A stretch of 5,583 nucleotides of DNA from an uncultured Bacilli bacterium (GTDB taxonomy: Bacteria; Bacillota_I; Bacilli_A; RF39; UBA660): the NCBI GenBank assembly GCA_947625315.1, contig CANQOE010000089.1, forward strand, positions 1 through 5,583. The letters are read 5' to 3'. The notes beneath the pieces are model-generated. The model searched no databases and was not told the DNA's origin. It worked only from the letters and a program-made list of their open reading frames with translations. The translations under genes and the position numbers were made by a program. Below, one piece after another: positions 1-4,968 of the stretch (its first letter is position 1; the number at the start of each line of letters is the position of its first letter).

Positions 1-548
1 CTGGTGATGTCGAAACTTTAGCACCAGGTAGTGAGGCGACCGCTAGTGTTACCCCTGCTCCAACTAGAGAAGCCCAAGCTTATGTCATTAATTTAGGTAT
101 TCCAGCAGGAGCTACAGGACCTGCCAATGGTTTAAATGCTTATGGTGGTTTAGCAAGTAATACTAATCAAACTCTTGATTTAACCGCGGCTACACCAGTA
201 ACTGTAACTTTAGCTAATCAAATGGCTAATAAAAATGTCAATTTAGCTACAAATAATACTATAACTATTCAAAATGCTGGTGATTATGAAATAACTTATT
301 GGGCAACTGCTGATGTAGATACGGTTGGAAATGTAACTGTAGAAGTTGATAATGGTGGTACACCAGTTACAGGTACTTCTCAAACTTTAGCTTTACAAAA
401 TGATGAAAATGCTTTATTTAATGGTCATACTATAGTTTCTTTAGAAGAAAATGCTGCTTTAACTTTAACTATTGAATCTAGTGTTGCCGGGAACGGTAAT
501 GTAACAGGAGCAGCTTTATCAGTTAAACAATTAAATGCTAATGAATAA
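1..548 (+). CDS. Collagen-like surface protein, C-terminal part (BclA-type C-terminal domain), 5'-truncated by the window
   Basis: The reading frame is open from the window edge (first whole codon at 3) to TAA at 546-548, giving 181 visible residues. The ATG at 222 is internal, because coding sequence continues upstream of it without a break. Visible residues 1-35 resemble the modules that precede collagen stalks in Firmicutes surface and phage-tail proteins (an acidic, Ala/Thr-rich stretch, then NLGIPAGATGPANG). Only two or three Gly-X-Y triplets remain, so this is the tip of a stalk. Residues from about 45 (NAYGGL) to the end are Thr/Asn/Val-rich with alternating beta-strand patterns (TITIQNAGDYEITYW) and close with GAALSVKQLN. 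This matches the BclA/TNF-like jelly-roll domain that trimerises collagen-like filaments at the cell or spore surface. The family is inferred from motif recognition. The signal peptide, main repeats and anchoring mode lie outside the window. Cell-surface adhesin or exosporium-like filament is the best guess; a phage tail fibre is the alternative. Confidence 0.8.
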   Translation, partial: GDVETLAPGSEATASVTPAPTREAQAYVINLGIPAGATGPANGLNAYGGLASNTNQTLDLTAATPVTVTLANQMANKNVNLATNNTITIQNAGDYEITYWATADVDTVGNVTVEVDNGGTPVTGTSQTLALQNDENALFNGHTIVSLEENAALTLTIESSVAGNGNVTGAALSVKQLNANE

Positions 549-550
549 TT

Positions 551-591
551 AAAAAAAGGAAGATTAGTTAAACAAGCTAATCTTCTTTTTT
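551..591. terminator. Bidirectional intrinsic terminator shared by converging genes
   Basis: A perfect 9-bp stem (GAAGATTAG at 559-567, CTAATCTTC at 577-585) encloses a 9-nt loop. On the plus strand it is followed by six T (586-591). On the minus strand it is followed, after one C, by seven T (557-551). It can therefore stop transcription from both the collagen-like gene and the peptidase gene. The TAG that ends the minus-strand peptidase frame (579-577) lies inside the stem. Confidence 0.9.
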
Positions 592-1416
592 AATGGTTAC
601 TGCTTGGCGACCCATGGCATCATAAGCTATTTGTAATTCTTCTTTAGATATTTTAAAAACACTTTTAGCTTTTAAGGGGTCATTAAGATAATAATAATCT
701 TTATCATAACCAATTAATAAAACAGCATGGGTTTTAGAAGCATAAGTATAAGGTTCATTTGTTTGAGGATCAAACCAAAGATAGAAAGAACCTACTTTTT
801 TTTAATCGATAGTAGTCCATATTACTACTGGTAAATAAGATTCTAAAGTACTTAAATTTTGATTAGTTAAATTAAGAACTTTAAAATTGGCAGAATTATC
901 TTTAATTATGGTTTTTAAAGAGTTTTCAATTACCGGTTCATAACAACCCCACCCATTTTCTTGACTAGAAGGATCCCCGGCATAATAAAGAGCCGGATTA
1001 GGTCCATAACGCAAATTATCTTTTAAATAAACACCTTTTTGAGGTAAATAATCATCAATAAATTGGGAAAGAGTTATGTTAATACCATAATAATTTAATA
1101 ACATCGTGGCACTTGTAGCTTCACAACCATTAGGATAATCGGGTAATTGACTTAAACGAGCAACTTTTAAAATTTGTTTTAATGGTTTATTAGGGTCAGT
1201 ATAAGCAAAACTTTTAATAGGTTCAGAGTTAGAAGTTAATTGTAATTGGTTTTGTAAATAATCATTACTTAAATCTAAATTAGTTAAATCATTACTAGTT
1301 TCATTAGAAGTTTCCTTAGAATTTAGTAAATAAATATTTAAAAATATTGAACAACCTAAAATAGTTAAAGTAATAAATATTAATAATATTTTCGTAAATT
1401 TAGGTAATATTGGCAT
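577..1416 (-). pseudogene. Membrane-anchored C39-like cysteine peptidase (peptidase_C39_2 type) interrupted by an in-frame TAA
   Basis: The frame from ATG 1416 meets TAA at 804-802 after 204 codons, then continues in the same frame for 74 more codons to TAG at 579-577. Residues 9-31 form one hydrophobic segment. It contains ILGC, but hydrophobic residues continue after the Cys, which favours a membrane anchor over a lipoprotein. Residues 32-80 are a polar Asn/Ser-rich linker. The peptidase domain carries the catalytic Cys in YPNGCEATSATMLLNYYG (Cys98) and the family's PVVIWTTI strand. After the stop come THAVLLIGYD (His230) and LNDP (Asp246), the other expected catalytic residues, then the usual MGRQAV ending. 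A protein ending at the TAA would lack His and Asp and should be inactive. The start at 1416 is preferred over ATG 1449 because AAGGA lies at 1427-1423 and nothing comparable precedes 1449. A TATGAT -10-like box at 1450-1445 has no matching -35. Such extracellular peptidases often act on surface or secreted proteins; the substrate is unknown. Confidence 0.8.
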
Positions 1417-1469
1417 AGCTTTTCCTTCTTTTAGTATATAGTCTATCATAGCTTAAGAATTTTTGCAAT

Positions 1470-1495
1470 AAAAAAAGAAAACTATTTTAGTCTTC
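1470..1495 (-). terminator. Intrinsic terminator of the infC-rpmI-rplT operon
   Basis: On the minus strand, GAAGACT (1495-1489) pairs with AGTTTTC (1483-1477), giving 7 bp including one G-U pair and a 5-nt loop. Seven T follow (1476-1470). The stem begins with the last base of the rplT stop codon. The stem is AT-rich and fairly weak, so some read-through into the peptidase gene is possible. Confidence 0.7.
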
Positions 1496-2013
1496 TATTT
1501 TAAACTTGTAATTAGTTCCTCTTTTTTCATAGTAGAATATCCTTTAACACCTTGTTCTTTAGCAATTGCTTTAAGTTCAGTTAAAGTCATTGTACTATAA
1601 TCAGTTTTAGCTTCTTTTTTAGGAGCTTTTACGGTTTTAGCTTCTTTTTTAACTTTACCATCTAAAGCATCTTGAGCAGTTTTAACTAATTTAGTAAAAG
1701 AGGCAGCATCATTAATAGCCATTTCACTTAACATTTTACGATTAATTTCAATACCCGCTTTAGATAGGCCATTCATAAATTTAGAATAGCTTATATTGTT
1801 TTCTCTACAGGCTGCATTAATTCTCGTAATCCATAGTTTGCGGAAATTTCTTTTATTTTGACGACGATCACGATAAGCATAAACACCACTGTGGAAAACT
1901 TGTTCTTGAGCAGTTTTATATAAACGATGTTTACTACCAAAGTAACCTTTAGCTTCTTTTAATACTTTTCTTCTTCTAGTTTTGGAAACAGTTCCACCTT
2001 TAACTCTTGTCAT
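1495..2013 (-). CDS. rplT: Large-subunit ribosomal protein L20 with extra C-terminal Rho_N/SAP-like domain
   Basis: L20 binds 23S rRNA early in 50S assembly and, in bacteria studied, also represses its own operon by binding mRNA. Residues 1-118 are a full-length L20: RVKGGTV at the N-terminus, [13 protein letters not shown] (22-34), [20 protein letters not shown] (47-66) and [14 protein letters not shown] (87-100). The family is usually about 118 residues, but this protein has 172. Residues 120-138 are a Lys/Ala-rich linker with two KKEAKT copies. Residues 139-172 ([19 protein letters not shown], then MKKEEL) resemble the Rho termination factor N-terminal or SAP helix-extended-helix fold, which binds nucleic acid. 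TAG stop at 1497-1495. The Shine-Dalgarno AGGAGG lies about 7 nt before ATG and overlaps the rpmI stop codon (11-bp gap), which suggests coupled translation. Identity as L20 is certain; the tail's role is unknown. Confidence 0.97.
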   Translation of the reverse strand: MTRVKGGTVSKTRRRKVLKEAKGYFGSKHRLYKTAQEQVFHSGVYAYRDRRQNKRNFRKLWITRINAACRENNISYSKFMNGLSKAGIEINRKMLSEMAINDAASFTKLVKTAQDALDGKVKKEAKTVKAPKKEAKTDYSTMTLTELKAIAKEQGVKGYSTMKKEELITSLK

Positions 2014-2024
2014 AATTTATCCTC

Positions 2025-2219
2025 CTATATAACAGATTTTAATCTGCTAGCTTCTCCTTTAGCTAAAACACCCTTATTTCTTCTTTGACGTACTTGTTTA
2101 GCACTATCTTTATTGGTTTTATGATTACCATTACCCTTTTTATAAGTTAGGGTACCATTTTTCTTTTTTGTTAAAACTTTACTACTTGCTTTATGCGTTT
2201 TTTGTTTACTTTTTGCCAT
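2025..2219 (-). CDS. rpmI: Large-subunit ribosomal protein L35
   Basis: A small, very basic protein of 64 residues, the usual L35 length, between infC and rplT as in most bacteria. It has the N-terminal KTHKASSK element (family: KTH..AAKRF), a TGxL-like turn (NGTLTYKKG), then a His and Lys/Arg-rich stretch (NHKTNKDSAKQVRQRRNKG). It ends in SRLKSVI, matching the family's final helix. Several family positions differ (LTYKKGNGNHKT where the family usually has KRRRA..SH), so it is somewhat divergent. Translation starts at ATG 2219 behind a perfect AAGGAGG whose first bases overlap the infC stop codon. It is expressed from the infC promoter as part of the three-gene transcript. Confidence 0.95.
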   Translation of the reverse strand: MAKSKQKTHKASSKVLTKKKNGTLTYKKGNGNHKTNKDSAKQVRQRRNKGVLAKGEASRLKSVI

Positions 2220-2233
2220 AATTTTTTTCCTCC

Positions 2234-2755
2234 TTATTTTTTTGGTGCTAATAGCATAAACATTTGACGGCCTTCCATTTTGGGAGCAGATTCCATTTCC
2301 GATACTTCACTTAAAGCATCTTTAAATCTTATTAGAACATCTTTTCCTAATTCGGGACGAGCCATTTGCCGACCTTTGAAACGAATAAAAGCTTTAATCT
2401 TATGTCCTTTAATTAAATAATCTTTAGCGTTTCTAACTCTGGTTTCAAAATCATGAACATCAATTGTGGGACTAAGACGATATTCTTTTAAGTCTTTATT
2501 GGTTTCTCTTTGTTTTTTTTGGGCTTCTTTTAGTTTCTTTTGTTTTTCATAACGATATTTGTTATAATCCATTATTTTAGCAACGGCCATAGAGCCATTG
2601 TCATTCATTAAAACTAAATCAAGTCCAGCATATCTGGCCATGGTTAAAGCATCTTGTAAGCCTTTTTGACCCATTTGTTCTCCATTGGGACCTATCACCA
2701 TCATTGAAGCAACCTTAATTTGTTCATTAATTAGTAATTCTTTACTATTTGCTAT
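2234..2755 (-). CDS. infC: Translation initiation factor IF-3, AUA start codon
   Basis: IF-3 binds the 30S subunit, prevents 50S joining and checks the start codon and initiator tRNA. From ATA at 2755-2753 the product is 173 residues (xANSKELLINEQI...), the normal IF-3 length and N-terminus. The N-domain covers about residues 1-70. The signature DYNKYRYEKQKK begins the Lys-rich linker helix. The C-domain runs from about 95 (RLSPTIDVHDFETRVRNAK) through RFKGRQMARPELG to MLLAPKK. An ATG at 2851 would add 32 residues, including a hydrophobic stretch unknown in IF-3, and that region folds as a leader RNA. AGGAGG at 2771-2766 lies 10 nt before the ATA and fits only this start. Non-AUG infC starts are well established and give autoregulation, because IF-3 discriminates against them. 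The TAA stop overlaps the rpmI Shine-Dalgarno. Confidence 0.95.
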   Translation of the reverse strand: MANSKELLINEQIKVASMMVIGPNGEQMGQKGLQDALTMARYAGLDLVLMNDNGSMAVAKIMDYNKYRYEKQKKLKEAQKKQRETNKDLKEYRLSPTIDVHDFETRVRNAKDYLIKGHKIKAFIRFKGRQMARPELGKDVLIRFKDALSEVSEMESAPKMEGRQMFMLLAPKK

Positions 2756-2765
2756 TTGAAATGCA

Positions 2766-2771
2766 CCTCCT
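2766..2771 (-). promoter_or_regulatory. Shine-Dalgarno site that sets the infC AUA start
   Basis: AGGAGG is 10 nt upstream of ATA 2755. No ATG, GTG or TTG in the IF-3 frame lies at a suitable distance downstream, and no comparable site precedes ATG 2851. The adjacent GGTG can pair with CACCT in the leader, so this site may be masked. Confidence 0.8.
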
Positions 2772-2785
2772 AGAACTAAAAAAGA

Positions 2786-2803
2786 TAGAATAATTATATT
2801 CCA
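2786..2803 (-). terminator. Candidate attenuator hairpin in the infC leader
   Basis: TGGAATA (2803-2797) pairs with TATTCTA (2792-2786) around a TAAT loop, with one G-U pair. TC and then six T (2783-2778) follow. The stem is weak and AT-rich, but placement before the infC Shine-Dalgarno and overlap with the P1 3' arm suit an attenuator. Confidence 0.45.
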
Positions 2804-2894
2804 CCTTAAAAACCTATTTGTTTGGCTTTTTACCCATGAACTAATATTCATCAGGTGGAAATAAATTTCGCTTTCCTTTTTTAATTTCTTTTCA

Positions 2895-2923
2895 ATTATA
2901 TTCTATTATATGCTTTTTGTCAA
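2895..2923 (-). promoter_or_regulatory. Sigma-A promoter of infC-rpmI-rplT (perfect consensus)
   Basis: TTGACA (2923-2918), a 17-bp spacer and TATAAT (2900-2895) match consensus exactly. Transcription would begin near 2888. The -35 box overlaps the TGA stop (2922-2920) of the upstream repeat-protein gene. Confidence 0.9.
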
Positions 2924-3786
2924 GTATTTTGCTGAAGTTTTTTTGTTAATGGTTGTTCTTCCGAGTTAGTAAATAATTCTTTAAAGTAATCTTTTTGTTT
3001 TAAAATATCTTCAATATTTCCATCATTATATAATTTAGTTAAATAAGCAAATTTTTGCTCTGCACTATTTTCATAGTTAAGTAATAAATTATCATAAGCT
3101 TTTTGTAAACGATTTTTAATATCAATATTTGTTACATCATTTTTTAATTCAATTATTAAATCAATGTTTTTACTGGTAATAATTATATCGGCAATTAAAT
3201 TTAAATATTGAGGATTTCTTAGAGCAATTAAAATTAAATAATTATATGCTTGATTGTCTTTTAAAGCTTCAATTAATTTAGCAATTGGCGCATTTTCAAC
3301 ATCTCGAGCAAAATAATAAATAAACTCAGCATTTTTGGTTTCTATTAGGGCATCGGCTAATTTTTCAATTGGGGCATTTTCAAATTCTTGAGCAAAGAAA
3401 TAAATATATTTAGCATCTTTTAATTCAATTAAAGCATTGGCTAATTTTTCAATTGGAGCATATAAAACATCTCGAGCAAATTGATAAATATATTCGGCAT
3501 TTTTGGTTTCAATTATAGCATCAGTTAATTTGGTAATTGAAGCTCCCTTTACATTTTTAGCATAAAGATAAATATACTTTGCTTCTTTTATTGCTATTAT
3601 GGCATCAGTTAATTTGGCTATAGAATTTTCAAAAAAATATGAAGCCACGATGTATATATATTTATCATTATCTAATTCTAGTGCTTCTTTTATAAAACTT
3701 TCTAAACTTATTATACCATTTTCAATTAAAGTTTTAATAAAGTCCATATCATTTTCTTTTAATATTTGTTTTATATATGATTCCAT
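2920..3786 (-). CDS. Uncharacterised protein of 28-residue tandem helical repeats
   Basis: The product has 288 residues, with no signal peptide or membrane segment, so it is probably cytoplasmic. After an N-terminal helical cap (1-27), a 28-residue unit recurs at 28-55 (divergent), 56-83, 84-111, 112-139 and 140-167, and decays at 168-194. The consensus is I-x-K-L-x-x-A-[IL]-I-x-x-K-x-A-x-[YF]-I-Y-x-[FY]-A-[RKQ]-[DEN]-[VF], four variable residues, then the next unit. Each unit looks like two short amphipathic helices, so the protein should form an alpha-solenoid, a fold that usually binds proteins. Residues 195-288 are non-repetitive, Asn/Lys-rich and helical. Translation starts at ATG 3786 behind AAGGAGG with about 7-nt spacing. 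TGA ends the frame inside the infC -35 box; reading UGA as Trp would add only seven residues. I do not recognise a named family and see no catalytic motif. I have a vague memory of similar repeats in hypothetical proteins of Clostridia. Confidence 0.85.
   Translation of the reverse strand: MESYIKQILKENDMDFIKTLIENGIISLESFIKEALELDNDKYIYIVASYFFENSIAKLTDAIIAIKEAKYIYLYAKNVKGASITKLTDAIIETKNAEYIYQFARDVLYAPIEKLANALIELKDAKYIYFFAQEFENAPIEKLADALIETKNAEFIYYFARDVENAPIAKLIEALKDNQAYNYLILIALRNPQYLNLIADIIITSKNIDLIIELKNDVTNIDIKNRLQKAYDNLLLNYENSAEQKFAYLTKLYNDGNIEDILKQKDYFKELFTNSEEQPLTKKLQQNT
3286..3621 (-). repeat. Four tandem 84-bp coding repeats (28 residues each)
   Basis: Four in-frame 84-bp units start at 3621, 3537, 3453 and 3369 on the minus strand and encode the well-conserved copies in the repeat protein. 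A more divergent copy precedes them (3705-3622) and a decayed one follows. Conservation is stronger at protein level than at DNA level, so the copies are old rather than freshly duplicated. Confidence 0.9.
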
Positions 3787-3813
3787 ATTATCCTCCTTAA
3801 AATGTTAATTTAT

Positions 3814-3842
3814 ATTATATTTTACTTTTTACTAATTGTCAA
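3814..3842 (-). promoter_or_regulatory. Sigma-A promoter of the repeat-protein gene (perfect consensus)
   Basis: TTGACA (3842-3837), a 17-bp spacer and TATAAT (3819-3814) match consensus. The start would be near 3807, leaving a leader of about 20 nt that is mostly the ribosome binding site. With the rpsR terminator just upstream, the gene has its own strong transcription unit. Confidence 0.88.
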
Positions 3843-3851
3843 TTAATAAAT

Positions 3852-3881
3852 AAAAAAAACCACTTGTTATTTAACAAATGG
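3852..3881 (-). terminator. Intrinsic terminator of the rpsF-ssb-rpsR operon
   Basis: CCATTTGTT (3881-3873) pairs with AACAAGTGG (3868-3860), 9 bp with one G-U pair and an AAAT loop. Eight T follow (3859-3852). The hairpin includes the last rpsR codons and its TAA stop (3869-3867). Confidence 0.92.
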
Positions 3882-4082
3882 GATTAATGCCATAAAACGA
3901 GCATGTTTTACTTGTTGGGCAATATGTCTTTGATGTTTAGCACAAGCACCACTCATACGACGTGGTAAAATTTTACCTTTATCATTAATATATTTATTAA
4001 TAATCATAACATCTTTATAATCAACGCTTTTACCTGCACACATTTGACATATTTTTTTCTTTTTACGATAAAATTCGGCCAT
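3867..4082 (-). CDS. rpsR: Small-subunit ribosomal protein S18, zinc-binding form
   Basis: S18 pairs with S6 on the platform of the 30S subunit. The product has 71 residues, normal length. Residues 37-66 (KILPRRMSGACAKHQRHIAQ and on to KHARFMALIP) are the conserved rRNA- and S6-binding part. Cys12, Cys15, Cys47 and His50 form a C-x2-C...C-x2-H set, the metal-binding variant of S18 that lost-Cys paralogues replace under zinc limitation in some bacteria; no such paralogue is in this window. It starts at ATG 4082 behind AAGGAGG, 15 bp after ssb. It is the last gene of rpsF-ssb-rpsR. rplI and dnaB, which follow in many Firmicutes, are absent here. Confidence 0.97.
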   Translation of the reverse strand: MAEFYRKKKKICQMCAGKSVDYKDVMIINKYINDKGKILPRRMSGACAKHQRHIAQQVKHARFMALIPFVK

Positions 4083-4097
4083 TATTATTCCTCCTTT

Positions 4098-4571
4098 TTA
4101 AAATGGTAAATCATCATCACTTAAAGTAATTTCTTCACCAAAGTCTTTAAATGGATCCTCTTCTAAATTAGTTGTAGGCATTGCGGGAGCTTCCGGAATG
4201 GGAGCAAAATCGGGTACCGTAGTTGGTTGTTCATAAGAAACAGAAGCATTACTATCTTTTGTACCTAAGAAAGTTATATTATCACAAATAACTTCGGTAA
4301 CATATCTTTTGTTACCATCTTGAGCAGTATAGTTTCGAGTTTGAATTCTTCCTTCTACGGCAATTTGACTACCTTTATGACAATATTTAGCTAAATTTTC
4401 GGCTTGTTTACGCCAAATTACACAGTTGATAAAATCAGCTTGTTGTTCGCCACCTTGAGGTGTAAACGGACGAGAAACTGCCAAAGAAAAAGTAGCTACA
4501 CTTAAATTATTCGCAGTTGTTCTTAATTCAGGATCTCTAGTAAGACGACCAATTAAAATTACTTTATTCAT
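4098..4571 (-). CDS. ssb: Single-stranded DNA-binding protein
   Basis: SSB coats single-stranded DNA in replication, repair and recombination and recruits partner proteins through its C-terminal tip. The product has 157 residues, typical length. The OB-fold covers residues 1-105: MNKVILIGRLTRDPELRTT at the N-terminus, the FSLAVSRPF strand, DFINCVIWRKQAENLAKYCH, and KGSQIAVEGRIQTRNY with the conserved aromatic and Gly residues. A Pro/Ala-rich flexible linker follows (about 110-145), then an acidic tip ending DDDLPF, the classical partner-docking motif. Its Shine-Dalgarno GAGGAG is inside the last codons of rpsF (5-bp gap), so translation is probably coupled. Location between rpsF and rpsR marks this as the housekeeping chromosomal copy. 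Confidence 0.98.
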   Translation of the reverse strand: MNKVILIGRLTRDPELRTTANNLSVATFSLAVSRPFTPQGGEQQADFINCVIWRKQAENLAKYCHKGSQIAVEGRIQTRNYTAQDGNKRYVTEVICDNITFLGTKDSNASVSYEQPTTVPDFAPIPEAPAMPTTNLEEDPFKDFGEEITLSDDDLPF

Positions 4572-4576
4572 ATTTT

Positions 4577-4864
4577 TTACTCCTCATCTAATCTTATAAT
4601 TAAATGTCTTATAATTGTTTCATCAATTGCTGCGCGACGATCAAATTCTTTAATAGTTTCGGCTTTAGCTTCTACTTTTAAAACATAGTAATATCCATTA
4701 GTTTCATTATTAATAGGATAAGCTAACTTTCTTTGACCCATGTCTTTTACTTCAACAATCTTAGCAGAAGCATTTTCTAAAATACTTTTCATATTAGCAA
4801 TGCTTTTCTTTACTAAGCTCTCTTCTTGAGTCTTAACGATAAACATGATTTCATAAGTTTTCAA
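4577..4864 (-). CDS. rpsF: Small-subunit ribosomal protein S6, UUG start
   Basis: S6 binds S18 and with it joins the 30S platform. From TTG at 4864-4862 the product is 95 residues beginning MKTYEIMFIV, the conserved S6 N-terminus (MRxYE.M.I). Further family features are MGQRKLAYPINNETNGYYYV (about 45-64), the beta-strand pair, and IDETIIRHLIIRLDEE at the end. A longer reading from GTG 4873 is possible on paper, but that GTG overlaps the last G of AGGAGG (4878-4873) and has no spacing. The TTG is 8 nt downstream of that site and gives the family-like start. The C-terminus is short and lacks the acidic tail of E. coli S6, as is usual in Firmicutes. It is the first gene of rpsF-ssb-rpsR. Confidence 0.96.
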   Translation of the reverse strand: MKTYEIMFIVKTQEESLVKKSIANMKSILENASAKIVEVKDMGQRKLAYPINNETNGYYYVLKVEAKAETIKEFDRRAAIDETIIRHLIIRLDEE

Positions 4865-4872
4865 ATCTTCCA

Positions 4873-4878
4873 CCTCCT
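4873..4878 (-). promoter_or_regulatory. Shine-Dalgarno site that decides the rpsF UUG start
   Basis: AGGAGG ends 8 nt before TTG 4864. The alternative GTG start at 4873 shares its last base with this site and so cannot be used with it. Confidence 0.8.
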
Positions 4879-4932
4879 CATGGTCTATTGGCTTACTAAC
4901 TAGTAATAAGCAAGGAGTAATTTAATACTCGT
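4879..4932 (-). promoter_or_regulatory. rpsF leader with two hairpins, candidate autoregulatory site
   Basis: Hairpin 1 is GAGTA (4930-4926) with TACTC (4919-4915) around six bases. Hairpin 2 is GCTTATTA (4911-4904) with TAGTAAGC (4898-4891), 8 bp with one G-U pair and a CTAGT loop. Both lie in the short leader before the Shine-Dalgarno. S6:S18-binding leaders are known upstream of rpsF in many bacteria, but I do not see their conserved CCG bulge, so this assignment is only positional. Confidence 0.4.
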
Positions 4933-4938
4933 AGATAT

Positions 4939-4967
4939 ATTATAACTTAAAAATATTTATTTGTAAA
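4939..4967 (-). promoter_or_regulatory. Sigma-A promoter of rpsF-ssb-rpsR
   Basis: TTTACA (4967-4962), a 17-bp spacer and TATAAT (4944-4939). Only one base of the -35 box differs from consensus. The sequence upstream is almost pure A/T and could serve as an UP element. Transcription would start near 4932. Confidence 0.85.
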
Positions 4968-4968
4968 G

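Larger units (their letters stand above)
2756..2888 (-). promoter_or_regulatory. Structured infC leader, candidate L20-type autoregulatory RNA
   Basis: The mRNA between the predicted start site (about 2888) and the AUA start can form a three-way junction. P1 is TTCCACCT (2860-2853) with AGGTGGAA (2806-2799), 8 bp perfect. P2 is ATGAA (2851-2847) with TTCAT (2840-2836). P3 is TAAAAAgCC (2832-2824, one bulged G) with GGTTTTTA (2814-2807). P3 abuts P1 directly. A terminator-like hairpin (TGGAATA 2803-2797 with TATTCTA 2792-2786, one G-U pair, then six T at 2783-2778) reuses the P1 3' arm, so the two folds exclude each other. The P1 5' arm can also pair with an upstream GGAAA (2876-2872) or, through CACCT, with AGGTG of the infC Shine-Dalgarno. 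L20 leader RNAs (Rfam L20_leader) occupy this place in Bacilli; membership here is inferred from position and fold only. Confidence 0.65.

Noticed and set aside
796..803. Homopolymer frameshift in the peptidase gene
   Set aside because: The codons on both sides of the stop are in the same frame, so a single insertion or deletion cannot explain the break; one base substitution can.
1433..1438. TATACT as the -10 box of the peptidase gene
   Set aside because: Transcription would start inside the ribosome binding site at 1427-1423, and there is no -35 at 17 bp.
1417..1449. Longer peptidase start at ATG 1449
   Set aside because: No Shine-Dalgarno precedes it, while ATG 1416 has AAGGA and begins the hydrophobic anchor. 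The extra 11 residues overlap the likely promoter and leader.
2756..2851. N-terminal extension of IF-3 with a hydrophobic segment
   Set aside because: No ribosome binding site precedes ATG 2851, the residues do not belong to IF-3, and the DNA is explained as leader RNA.
2920..2922. UGA reassigned to Trp
   Set aside because: The visible Trp codons checked are TGG, no conserved Trp position uses TGA, and extending past this TGA adds only seven residues before TAA.
3599..3808. Plus-strand open frame of 69 codons
   Set aside because: It lies antisense to the start of the repeat-protein gene, has no ribosome binding site and resembles no protein. It is a shadow of the real gene.
4862..4882. Seven-codon upstream frame (ATG AGG AGG ... 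TGA) overlapping the rpsF start
   Set aside because: It consists mainly of the Shine-Dalgarno itself and has no ribosome binding site of its own.
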